Source: Pseudomonas songnenensis | GTDB lineage: Bacteria > Pseudomonadota > Gammaproteobacteria > Pseudomonadales > Pseudomonadaceae | Length of the DNA: 64,000 nucleotides | Assembly (NCBI RefSeq): GCF_003696315.1 | Contig: NZ_RFFN01000002.1 | Location: forward strand, 786,838-850,837 | Direction: 5' to 3' | In this document: one piece after another, positions 25,975 to 34,321 of the stretch | How the letters are laid out: every line of letters begins with the position of its first letter | Position numbering within the stretch: position 1 is the first letter of the stretch | The notes under the pieces: model-generated | Databases searched by the model: none | What the model was told of the DNA's origin: nothing | Seen by the model: only the letters and a program-made list of their open reading frames with translations | Made by a program: the position numbers and the translations under genes

Positions 25975-26807
25975 TGCTCGAACTGGGACGCGGTGCGCTG
26001 AGCAAGATGTCGATCCAGCTGGGCGCACCGGCGCAGTATTCCTTCTGCCTGAACGACGAACGGGTGCCGGTCAATCCGCTGATCGGCAAGACCCTGCGTC
26101 TGGAATACCTCGGCGCCATCAACTGCACCCATTGCGGTCGCAAGACCAACAAGAGCTTCAGTCAGGGTTACTGCTATCCCTGCTTCAAGAAGCTGCCGCA
26201 GTGCGATGTCTGCATCATGAGCCCGGAAAAATGCCACCACGATTTCGGCACCTGCCGCGATCCGCAGTGGGGCATGGATTTCTGCATGACCGACCATGTG
26301 GTCTACCTGGCCAACTCGTCGGGCATCAAGGTCGGGATCACACGTGCCACGCAGCTGCCGACGCGCTGGCTCGACCAGGGTGCCAGCCAGGCGCTGCCGA
26401 TCATGCGCGTCGCCACGCGCCAGCAGTCCGGCATGGTCGAAGACCTGCTGCGCAGCCAGGTGGCCGATCGCACCAACTGGCGCGCGCTGCTCAAGGGCGA
26501 TGCCGATCCCATCGATCTGGTCGAGATGCGCGAGCAGATCTTCGACGCCTGTGCCGATGGCCTGCGCGAGTTGCAACAGCGCTACGGGCTGCAGGCGATC
26601 CAGCCGGTTGCCGATGCCGAGGTGCTGGAGATTCGCTATCCCGTGGAGGCCTATCCGACCAAGGTGGTCAGCCTCGATCTGGAGAAGACGCCAGTGGTCG
26701 AAGGTACGCTCAGGGGCATCAAGGGCCAGTACCTGATTCTCGACACGGGCGTGATCAATATCCGCAAGTTCACCGCTTATCAGGTCGCCGCCAGCGCTAC
26801 GGCTTAG
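25974..26807 (+). CDS. DUF2797 family zinc-cysteine protein
   Basis: A 277-residue protein of unknown function. Six cysteines at positions 51, 54, 67, 70, 77 and 80 (CTHCGRKTNKS, GYCYPCFKKLPQCDVC) look like one or two treble-clef zinc sites. Downstream is a GIY-like stretch, VYLANSSGIKVGITRATQLP. The start is the ATG overlapping the DUF1315 stop; the longer frame from 25896 only reads through that gene. A nucleic-acid role is plausible from the zinc motif but unproven. Confidence 0.8.
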   Translation: MLELGRGALSKMSIQLGAPAQYSFCLNDERVPVNPLIGKTLRLEYLGAINCTHCGRKTNKSFSQGYCYPCFKKLPQCDVCIMSPEKCHHDFGTCRDPQWGMDFCMTDHVVYLANSSGIKVGITRATQLPTRWLDQGASQALPIMRVATRQQSGMVEDLLRSQVADRTNWRALLKGDADPIDLVEMREQIFDACADGLRELQQRYGLQAIQPVADAEVLEIRYPVEAYPTKVVSLDLEKTPVVEGTLRGIKGQYLILDTGVINIRKFTAYQVAASATA

Positions 26808-26833
26808 GGTGGATAACGCTTCGCTTATCCACC
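26808..26833. repeat. Palindrome after the DUF2797 stop
   Basis: GGTGGATAA (26808-26816) pairs with TTATCCACC (26825-26833) around CGCTTCGC, starting right at the stop codon. There is no T-run, so it is not a classic terminator. It resembles the GTGGATAACGCTTCGC-type dispersed palindromes I recall from pseudomonads. Confidence 0.65.
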
Positions 26834-27033
26834 GATTGTCGCCGCCCGCCAACCGCAGGCTCAGGGATGAACAGCCGGGGAAATATCGCGCGCAAAAGCC
26901 TGCGCCGTTTTCCACCCTACAAGTCCGCAGCGACAGACGCTAAGCTCGAACTCATCCGCAGCCCGTAGGGGCTGCAATCCATCGCTCATTTCGCTTGAAG
27001 CTAGTTGCTTGAAGCTCAGCCGTCGAGGTTTCC

Positions 27034-29694
27034 ATGCGCACCGAACAACCGAAAGTCATTCATCTGAAGGATTACCAGGCCCCTGAGTACCTGATCGATG
27101 AAACCCACCTGACCTTCGAGCTGTACGAGGACCGCACCCTGGTCCACGCCCAGCTGGTGATGCGCCGCAATCCCGAGCGCCCGGCCGGCAAGCTGCCGCC
27201 GCTGGAACTGCACGGCCAGGAACTCGAGCTGCTGTCCATCGCGCTGAACGACCGCGCGCTGGGCGCAGGCGACTACCAGCTCAGCGAAGACTGCCTGACC
27301 CTGCAGCCGGACAGCGAAAGCTTCGTCATCGACAGCTCGGTGGTGATCCATCCGGAAACCAACACCGCGCTGGAAGGGCTGTACAAGTCCGGCAGCATGT
27401 TCTGCACCCAGTGCGAGGCCGAGGGCTTCCGCAAGATCACCTATTACCTCGACCGCCCGGACGTGATGAGCAAGTTCACCACTACGGTGAGCGCCGAACA
27501 GAAGGCCTATCCGGTGCTGCTCTCCAACGGCAACCCGATCGCCAGCGGCAGCGAGGACAACGGCCGCCACTGGGCGACCTGGGAAGACCCGTTCAAGAAG
27601 CCGGCCTATCTGTTCGCCCTGGTGGCGGGTGACCTCTGGGCTATCGAGGACAGCTTCACCACCATGAGCGGGCGCAACGTGGCGCTGCGCATCTACGTCG
27701 AGCCGGAGAACGTCGACAAATGCCAGCACGCCATGGACAGCCTGAAGAAGTCGATGAAGTGGGACGAGGAGGCCTACGGTCGCGAATACGACCTGGACAT
27801 CTTCATGATCGTTGCGGTCAACGACTTCAACATGGGCGCCATGGAGAACAAGGGCCTCAACATCTTCAACTCCAGCGCCGTGCTGGCCCGCGCCGAAACC
27901 GCTACCGATGCCGCGCACCAGCGCGTCGAGGCCATCGTCGCCCACGAGTATTTCCACAACTGGTCGGGCAACCGCGTGACCTGCCGCGACTGGTTCCAGC
28001 TGTCGCTCAAGGAAGGCTTCACCGTCTTCCGCGATTCGCAGTTCAGCGCCGACATGAACTCGGCGACGGTCAAGCGCATCGAGGACGTCGCCTACCTGCG
28101 TACCCACCAGTTCGCCGAGGATGCCGGCCCCATGGCCCACTCGGTTCGCCCGGAATCCTTTATCGAGATTTCCAACTTCTACACCCTGACCGTTTACGAG
28201 AAGGGTGCCGAAGTGGTGCGCATGATCCAGACGCTGCTGGGCGAAGAGGGCTTCCGCAAGGGCAGCGACCTCTATTTCGAGCGCCATGACGGCCAGGCCG
28301 TGACGGTCGATGATTTCGTCAAGGCGATGGAAGACGCCAACGGTGCGGACCTGACCCAGTTCAAGCGCTGGTACAGCCAGTCCGGCACACCGCGCCTGGC
28401 CGTCAGCGAGCGATACGACGAGTCGGCGAAGAGCTACAGTCTGACCTTCCGCCAGAGCTGCCCGCCGACACCGGGCCAGCCGACCAAGGAGCCGTTTGTG
28501 ATCCCGGTGGCGCTGGGCCTGCTCGCCGCCGATGGTTCGGACATGCCGCTGCGTCTGGACGGTGAAGCCACCGCCGTCGGGACCAGCCGCGTGCTGGCGG
28601 TGACCGAAGCCGAACAGACCTTCACCTTCATCGACGTCGCCGAGCGTCCGCAACCATCGCTGCTGCGTGGCTTCTCCGCGCCGGTAAAGCTGGACTATCC
28701 GTACAACCGCGACCAGCTGATGTTCCTCATGCAGCACGACTCCGATGGCTTCAACCGTTGGGAAGCGGGTCAGCAGTTGTCGGTGCAGGTGTTGCAAGAG
28801 CTGATCGGCCAGCATCAGCGTGGTGAGGCGCTGGCGATGGACGAGCGCCTGATCACGGCGCTGCGCACCTTGCTGCAGAACGACGAACTGGACGCGGCGA
28901 TGGTTGCCGAGATGCTCTCGCTGCCGGGGGAGGCCTACCTGGCTGAAATCAGCGAAGTGGCGGACGTGGATGCGATACACGCGGCGCGCGAGTTTGCCCG
29001 CAAGCGCATCGCCGACGCGTTGTTCGAGCCGCTGTGGCAACGCTACCAGGCCAATCGCGAAACCTCGCGCAGCACGCCCTACGTAGCCTCGGCCGAGCAT
29101 TTTGCCCGGCGCGCCCTGCAGAACATCGCCCTGTCGTACCTGATGCTGAGCGAGCAATCGGAGGTCGTCGCAGCCTGTCTGGAGCAGTTCGAGCAGGCCG
29201 ACAACATGACCGAGCGCCTGACCGCGCTTGCGGTGCTGGTCAATTCGCCGTTCGAGGCGGAGCGTGACAAGGCGCTGCAGACGTTCGCCGAGCACTTCAA
29301 GGACAACCCGCTGGTCATGGATCAGTGGTTCAGCGTGCAGGCCGGTAACCCGTTGCCCGGCGGTCTGGAGCGGGTGCAGACGCTGATGCAGCACCCGGCG
29401 TTCACCCTGAAGAACCCGAACAAGGTGCGCGCGCTGATCGGTGCCTTCGCCAACCAGAACCTGGTGAACTTCCACCGGGCCGATGGCGCAGGCTATCGCT
29501 TCCTTGCCGATCAGGTGATCACCCTCAACGCCCTGAACCCGCAGATCGCGTCGCGCCTGCTGGCTCCGCTGACCCGCTGGCGCAAGTATGACAGCGCGCG
29601 CCAGGCGCTGATGAAGGGCGAGCTGGAGCGCATTCTTGCGTCCGGCGAGCTGTCCAGCGACGTCTACGAAGTGGTGAGCAAAAGCCTCGCCTGA
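27034..29694 (+). CDS. pepN: Aminopeptidase N (M1 family)
   Basis: A cytoplasmic zinc aminopeptidase of 886 residues that removes N-terminal residues from peptides. The exopeptidase motif GAMENKGLNIFN is followed by the zinc motif HEYFH (H304, H308) and the third ligand E327 in LSLKEGFTVF. The C-terminal half is the all-helical domain of E. coli PepN type (DUF3458). Start ATG 27034; length matches E. coli PepN (870). A strong intrinsic terminator follows six bases after the stop. A 947-codon open frame on the opposite strand is a shadow. Confidence 0.97.
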   Translation: MRTEQPKVIHLKDYQAPEYLIDETHLTFELYEDRTLVHAQLVMRRNPERPAGKLPPLELHGQELELLSIALNDRALGAGDYQLSEDCLTLQPDSESFVIDSSVVIHPETNTALEGLYKSGSMFCTQCEAEGFRKITYYLDRPDVMSKFTTTVSAEQKAYPVLLSNGNPIASGSEDNGRHWATWEDPFKKPAYLFALVAGDLWAIEDSFTTMSGRNVALRIYVEPENVDKCQHAMDSLKKSMKWDEEAYGREYDLDIFMIVAVNDFNMGAMENKGLNIFNSSAVLARAETATDAAHQRVEAIVAHEYFHNWSGNRVTCRDWFQLSLKEGFTVFRDSQFSADMNSATVKRIEDVAYLRTHQFAEDAGPMAHSVRPESFIEISNFYTLTVYEKGAEVVRMIQTLLGEEGFRKGSDLYFERHDGQAVTVDDFVKAMEDANGADLTQFKRWYSQSGTPRLAVSERYDESAKSYSLTFRQSCPPTPGQPTKEPFVIPVALGLLAADGSDMPLRLDGEATAVGTSRVLAVTEAEQTFTFIDVAERPQPSLLRGFSAPVKLDYPYNRDQLMFLMQHDSDGFNRWEAGQQLSVQVLQELIGQHQRGEALAMDERLITALRTLLQNDELDAAMVAEMLSLPGEAYLAEISEVADVDAIHAAREFARKRIADALFEPLWQRYQANRETSRSTPYVASAEHFARRALQNIALSYLMLSEQSEVVAACLEQFEQADNMTERLTALAVLVNSPFEAERDKALQTFAEHFKDNPLVMDQWFSVQAGNPLPGGLERVQTLMQHPAFTLKNPNKVRALIGAFANQNLVNFHRADGAGYRFLADQVITLNALNPQIASRLLAPLTRWRKYDSARQALMKGELERILASGELSSDVYEVVSKSLA

Positions 29695-29700
29695 TTCCAC

Positions 29701-29730
29701 AAGGCCGATCGTGCAATGCGATCGGCCTTT
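29701..29730 (+). terminator. Intrinsic terminator of pepN
   Basis: AAGGCCGATCG (29701-29711) pairs perfectly with CGATCGGCCTT (29719-29729) around a seven-base loop, followed by TTCTTT. Confidence 0.88.
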
Positions 29731-30010
29731 CTTTGCCTGGAGCCTGTACCCCGGCTGCTTTCCACGATAACAACCGTCCAGCGTATCGTGACCATCCGCT
29801 GGCACTCCGCGTCCGATCGTCACTTCCACGGCCGGAAGGCCAAGCGCCATACTGGCCACTGGCCCGATCAGCCTGGGTGATCACGCGTCAATCATTGCGT
29901 GAGAGTTAACAATTCATAACGTCCGGCCAATTGTGCCTGTCTGCGTAAGCTGGCTAGGATGGCCGAGCCTGCACATCAGGCCTTACCTAATAAGAATAAA
30001 GGGGGTATGT
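29731..30010. other. Gene-free stretch before the Ycf48-like gene
   Basis: No convincing coding frame. The AT-richer part near 29905-29925 (GAGAGTTAACAATTCATAACG) may hold the promoter; AAAGGGGGT at 29998-30006 is the ribosome site of the next gene. Nothing else recognised. Confidence 0.5.
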
Positions 30011-31102
30011 ATGAGTGAGCCCGTTCTGCGGCGCACACTATCCGGCCGCGCCAAGGTTGCAAACCAGGCGAGGGCGTCGCGTTTTCACTCATCGGTTGCC
30101 GGCATGCTTTCGCTATGCGGCACGTTCTCGCTCCTGCTGCTTGCGGCATCGGCGCCTGCTCAGGCCGCTGCCGATGGCCAGATCCGCTATTCGATCGAGT
30201 CGGCCAAGGCCGCTTCCAATCTTCTGCTCGATATCACTCAGGCCGGTGAGCGCATCGTTGCGGCGGGTGATCGGGGCCACATTCTCTTTTCTGACGACGA
30301 AGGCAACAGCTGGTCCCAGGCCAAGGTGCCGACCCGTCAGCTGCTGACGGCCATTGATTTCATTGATGACAAGCACGGCTGGGCGGTCGGCCACGACGCT
30401 CTGGTGCTGAACACCATCGACGGTGGTGAGAGTTGGGCCGTGCAGTACGAGGAGCGCGAGCGCGAGGCGCCGTTGCTCGACGTCTGGTTCGAAGATTCAC
30501 AGCACGGCATCGCAGTCGGTGCCTACGGCGCACTGATCGAAACCATCGACGGCGGCCAGAGCTGGGATGACATCAGCGATCGGCTCGACAACGAAGACGG
30601 TTTCCACCTCAACGCCATTACCTACATCGAAGGCTCCGGCCTGTTCGTGGTCGGCGAAATGGGCGGCATGTTCCGTTCCGCCGACATGGGGGAGACCTGG
30701 GAACGGGTCGAATCGCCATATCAGGGCTCGTTCTTCGGTGTGGTGAGCGGCTCGGAACCGGGCGTGGTGATCGCCTTCGGCCTGCGCGGCCACCTGTTCC
30801 GCTCCGCTGATTTCGGCGACAGCTGGCAGGCCATCGAACTCAGCAACGGCAACGGCCAGGCGCTGGAGTCCGGTCTGGCCGATGGCAGCCTGTTGCGCGA
30901 TGGTCGCATCGCGGTGGTTGGCCATGGCGGAGCCGTGCTCACCAGCGACGATCAGGGCCGCAGCTTCAAACTCGTCAACCGTCCCGACCGCCGCTCGCTG
31001 TCGGGCGTTACCTCCGATTCCCAAGGCAACCTGATCCTGGTAGGGCAGGGTGGTGTTCGCATCGCCTCGCCATCGGGCGCGGATCTGGCCCCAAAACAAT
31101 AA
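30011..31102 (+). CDS. Exported Ycf48-like beta-propeller protein
   Basis: A 363-residue protein. ATG 30011 is preferred because AAAGGGGGT precedes it. A long, arginine-containing N-terminal leader ends in a hydrophobic stretch and APAQAAAD, so it is exported. The rest is a run of BNR/Ycf48 repeats such as GHILFSDDEGNSWSQ, ALVLNTIDGGESWAV, ALIETIDGGQSWDDI and VLTSDDQGRSFKL. In pseudomonads such genes sit beside an RND/MMPL exporter, as here (16 bases downstream), so it is probably a periplasmic partner of that protein. It has no photosynthetic role. Confidence 0.84.
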   Translation: MSEPVLRRTLSGRAKVANQARASRFHSSVAGMLSLCGTFSLLLLAASAPAQAAADGQIRYSIESAKAASNLLLDITQAGERIVAAGDRGHILFSDDEGNSWSQAKVPTRQLLTAIDFIDDKHGWAVGHDALVLNTIDGGESWAVQYEEREREAPLLDVWFEDSQHGIAVGAYGALIETIDGGQSWDDISDRLDNEDGFHLNAITYIEGSGLFVVGEMGGMFRSADMGETWERVESPYQGSFFGVVSGSEPGVVIAFGLRGHLFRSADFGDSWQAIELSNGNGQALESGLADGSLLRDGRIAVVGHGGAVLTSDDQGRSFKLVNRPDRRSLSGVTSDSQGNLILVGQGGVRIASPSGADLAPKQ

Positions 31103-31118
31103 AGCCGGGAGAGTCTGC

Positions 31119-33473
31119 ATGACCAAGCACCAACAGAAGCCGGCGTCGTTCCTCGAGCGCCTGATCTTCAACAACCGGCCGGCGGTAGTCGTCCTCTGCC
31201 TGCTGATCAGCGCGTTCCTGTTCTACCAGGCGGCCCAGGTTCGGCCGCAGACCAGCTTCGAGAAGATGATTCCGCTGGGGCATCCCTATATCCAGAAGAT
31301 GCTCGAGCACCAGAACGACCTGGCCAACCTCGGCAACACCGTGCGGATATCCGTGGAAGCGGTGGAAGGCGACATCTTCTCCAAGGAATACATGGAGACG
31401 TTGCGGCAGATCCACGACGAGGTGTTCTACATCCACGGCGTCGACCGTTCCAACATGAAGTCGTTGTGGAGCCCCAGCGTGCGCTGGACCGAGGTCACCG
31501 AGGAAGGCTTCGCCGGTGGCGAGGTGATTCCGCAGACCTATGACGGCTCGCCCGAAAGCCTCGAGGACCTGCGCGACAACATCCTCAAGTCCGGGCAGAT
31601 CGGCCGCCTGGTGGCGAACAACTTCAAGTCGAGCATCATTGACGTACCGCTGCTCGAGTCCTACCCGGACCCGGAAGACCAGAGCCGGCAGATCAAACTG
31701 GATTACCAGAAGTTCTCTCACGAGCTGGAAGAAAAGATCCGCGAGAAGTACCAGGCGCAGAACCCGAACGTGAAGGTGCACATCATCGGCTTCGCCAAGA
31801 AGGTCGGTGATCTGATTGACGGGCTGGTCGGCGTGGCGCTGTTCTTCATCGTCGCCATCGGCATCACCTTCGTGCTGCTGCTGTGGTTCACCCGTTGCCT
31901 GAAGAGCACCATTGCGGTGCTGATTACCACGCTGATTGCCGTGACCTGGCAGCTTGGCCTGTTGCATACCCTCGGCTTCGGGCTCGACCCGTACTCGATG
32001 CTGGTGCCGTTCCTGGTGTTCGCCATTGGTATTTCCCACGGCGTGCAGAAGATCAACGGCATTGCCATGGCATCCGGCTACACCGAAGATCCGGTGACGG
32101 CGGCGCGCATGGCGTTCCGTCAGCTGTTCATCCCTGGCATGGTGGCGTTGCTGTCGGATGCGGTGGGTTTCGTCACCCTGCTGCTGATTGATATCGGCGT
32201 GATCCGCGAGCTGGCCATCGGGGCGTCGCTGGGTGTGGCGGTCATCATCCTGACCAACCTGATTCTGTTGCCGGTGGCGATCTCCTACATGGGTATCAGC
32301 CAGCGGGCGATCAAGCAGGCCCGCGAAGAGGCCTCGCGCGATCATCCGTTCTGGCGCGCACTGTCGAATTTCGCCAGCCCCAAAGTGGCGCCGATCTCCA
32401 TCACCATCGCGGTGGTCGCGCTGGCGGGTGGTCTCTGGTACGGGCAGAACCTGAAGATCGGCGACCTCGATCAGGGCGCGCCGGAACTGCATCCGGATTC
32501 GCGTTACAACCTGGACAACGACTTCGTCATTCGCAACTACTCGACCAGTTCCGACGTGCTGGTAGTGATGGTCAAGACCGCACCGGAAGGCTGTTCGCAC
32601 TACGACACGCTCGCCGCCATGGACGAGCTGATGTGGAAGATGCAGAACACCGAGGGCGTGCAGTCGGCGGTGTCGATGGTTTCGGTCGCGCGCCAGGGCA
32701 TCAAGGGCATGAACGAGGGCAGCCTGAAATGGGAAACGCTGTCGCGTAACCAGCATGTGTTGAACAACTCCATCGCCCGCGCCGAAGGCATGTACAACAG
32801 CGACTGCTCGCTGGCGCCGGTACTGGTGTTCCTCAACGACCACAAGGCCGAGACGCTGGAACACGTGGTCGCCGCGGCGAAGGATTTCGCCGAGGAAAAC
32901 AACCGCGAAGGACTGGAGTTCGTGCTGGCAGCGGGCAACGCCGGTATCGAGGCAGCCACCAATGAGGTGATCGCCGCGTCAGAAACCACCATGCTGATCG
33001 CCGTCTACCTGGCGGTGAGCATCATGTGCCTGCTGACATTCCGCTCGCTGGCTGCCACGCTCTGCGTGATCCTGCCGCTGGTGCTGACCTCGATTCTTGG
33101 CAACGCCCTGATGGCCTTCATGGGCGTCGGCGTCAAGGTGGCAACGCTGCCGGTAATCGCGCTGGGCGTGGGTATCGGTGTGGACTACGGCATCTACATT
33201 TACAGTCGCCTGGAATCCTTCCTGCGCCAGGGCATGACCCTGCAGGAAGCCTACTACCAGACCCTGAAATCCACCGGCAAGGCGGTGATCTTCACTGGCG
33301 TGTGCCTGGCGATCGGTGTGGTGACCTGGGTGTTCTCGGCGATCAAGTTCCAGGCCGACATGGGCATGATGCTGACCTTCATGTTCCTCTGGAACATGGT
33401 CGGCGCGATCTGGCTGCTGCCGGCCCTGGCCCGCTTCCTGATCAAGCCGGAAAAGCTGCGCCAGAAGGCGTAA
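31119..33473 (+). CDS. RND/MMPL-family membrane exporter
   Basis: A 784-residue inner-membrane protein with the duplicated RND layout: one N-terminal helix, a periplasmic loop, five or six helices (GVALFFIVAIGITFVLLLWF and on), a second periplasmic loop, and a second helix group ending FMFLWNMVGAIWLLPALARF. The motifs GISHGVQKINGIAM and GVGIGVDYGIYIYSR are the conserved charged stretches of the MMPL group. The cargo is unknown; relatives move lipids or hydrophobic compounds. The start is ATG 31119, since upstream codons in the longer frame overlap the previous gene. Confidence 0.86.
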   Translation: MTKHQQKPASFLERLIFNNRPAVVVLCLLISAFLFYQAAQVRPQTSFEKMIPLGHPYIQKMLEHQNDLANLGNTVRISVEAVEGDIFSKEYMETLRQIHDEVFYIHGVDRSNMKSLWSPSVRWTEVTEEGFAGGEVIPQTYDGSPESLEDLRDNILKSGQIGRLVANNFKSSIIDVPLLESYPDPEDQSRQIKLDYQKFSHELEEKIREKYQAQNPNVKVHIIGFAKKVGDLIDGLVGVALFFIVAIGITFVLLLWFTRCLKSTIAVLITTLIAVTWQLGLLHTLGFGLDPYSMLVPFLVFAIGISHGVQKINGIAMASGYTEDPVTAARMAFRQLFIPGMVALLSDAVGFVTLLLIDIGVIRELAIGASLGVAVIILTNLILLPVAISYMGISQRAIKQAREEASRDHPFWRALSNFASPKVAPISITIAVVALAGGLWYGQNLKIGDLDQGAPELHPDSRYNLDNDFVIRNYSTSSDVLVVMVKTAPEGCSHYDTLAAMDELMWKMQNTEGVQSAVSMVSVARQGIKGMNEGSLKWETLSRNQHVLNNSIARAEGMYNSDCSLAPVLVFLNDHKAETLEHVVAAAKDFAEENNREGLEFVLAAGNAGIEAATNEVIAASETTMLIAVYLAVSIMCLLTFRSLAATLCVILPLVLTSILGNALMAFMGVGVKVATLPVIALGVGIGVDYGIYIYSRLESFLRQGMTLQEAYYQTLKSTGKAVIFTGVCLAIGVVTWVFSAIKFQADMGMMLTFMFLWNMVGAIWLLPALARFLIKPEKLRQKA

Positions 33474-33490
33474 TGTTCGTGCGGTAAGGA

Positions 33491-33517
33491 AAAACGCGGC
33501 CCTGGGGCCGCGTTTTT
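33491..33517. terminator. Bidirectional intrinsic terminator between the MMPL gene and cobA
   Basis: AAAACGCGGCC (33491-33501) pairs with GGCCGCGTTTT (33506-33516) around CTGG; T-runs lie on both strands, so it can serve the MMPL gene (plus) and the nirBD-nasC-cobA operon (minus). Confidence 0.88.
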
Positions 33518-33558
33518 TTATGGTGGATCGTTTTTCTCTTCGCAGGTCGCCTGATTGA

Positions 33559-34296
33559 TCAGGCACTCTGGCTTATGGCTTCCACCACCGTCTGCGCCGC
33601 GACTTCGCCGATCACCAGGATGGCCGGACTCTTCAGCTTGAAGGTCAAGGCATCGCGGCACATGGTGGCCAGGCTCGAACGGCATTCACGTTGCTGGGGC
33701 AGCGAGGCGTTCTCGATCATCGCCACCGGCGTGCTGGCGTGCATCCCGCCATCCAGCAGCCCGGCCTGGACCTGTTCCAGCTTGCTTACGCCCATGTACA
33801 CCACCAGCGTGGTGCCGCTTTTGGCCAGCGCCTGCCATTCGAGGCTGCTGTCATCCTGGGTGTGCGCGGTGACCAGAGTGACGCCGCGGGCGACGCCGCG
33901 CTGGGTCAGCGAGATGCCGCATTGCGTGGCACCGGCCAGGCCGGCGGTGATGCCGTTGACCAGCTCGACCTCGATGCCGCGCGCCGACAGCCATTCGGCC
34001 TCCTCGCCGCCACGGCCGAAGATGCACGGGTCGCCACCCTTGAGGCGCACCACGCACTTGCCCTGGCGGGCGTAGCGCAGCATCAGGCGGTGGATGAAGG
34101 CCTGCGGCGTGGAACGGCAGCCGCCGCGCTTGCCCACCGGGATGATGCGAGCGTTCGGGCAGTGGTCGAGTACGGCGGGGTTGACCAGATCATCGATCAT
34201 CACCACCTGTGCCTCGCCCAGCGCGCGCACGGCCTTGAGGGTCAGCAGTTCCGGGTCGCCAGGGCCGGCGCCTACCAGCCAGACTTTTGCGCTCAT
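33559..34296 (-). CDS. cobA: Uroporphyrinogen-III C-methyltransferase
   Basis: Methylates uroporphyrinogen III twice with S-adenosylmethionine to precorrin-2, supplying siroheme for the NirB nitrite reductase of the same operon. The start is ATG 34296, 245 residues; the longer frame to 34452 only extends into nasC. Motifs are VWLVGAGPGDPELLTLKAV at the N-terminus, VVRLKGGDPCIFGRGGEEA in the middle and TLVVYMGV later. It is the single-domain form without CysG oxidase/chelatase domains. Last gene of the nitrite/nitrate reductase operon, 25 bases after nasC. Confidence 0.94.
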   Translation of the reverse strand: MSAKVWLVGAGPGDPELLTLKAVRALGEAQVVMIDDLVNPAVLDHCPNARIIPVGKRGGCRSTPQAFIHRLMLRYARQGKCVVRLKGGDPCIFGRGGEEAEWLSARGIEVELVNGITAGLAGATQCGISLTQRGVARGVTLVTAHTQDDSSLEWQALAKSGTTLVVYMGVSKLEQVQAGLLDGGMHASTPVAMIENASLPQQRECRSSLATMCRDALTFKLKSPAILVIGEVAAQTVVEAISQSA

Positions 34297-34321
34297 GGGG
34301 TAATCCTCGTCTTGGTTGGTA

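Noticed and set aside
27016-29859. 947-codon open frame on the minus strand
   Set aside because: It lies wholly antisense to pepN, whose protein has a complete zinc motif; the frame has no recognisable domain. Long antisense frames are common in GC-rich DNA.
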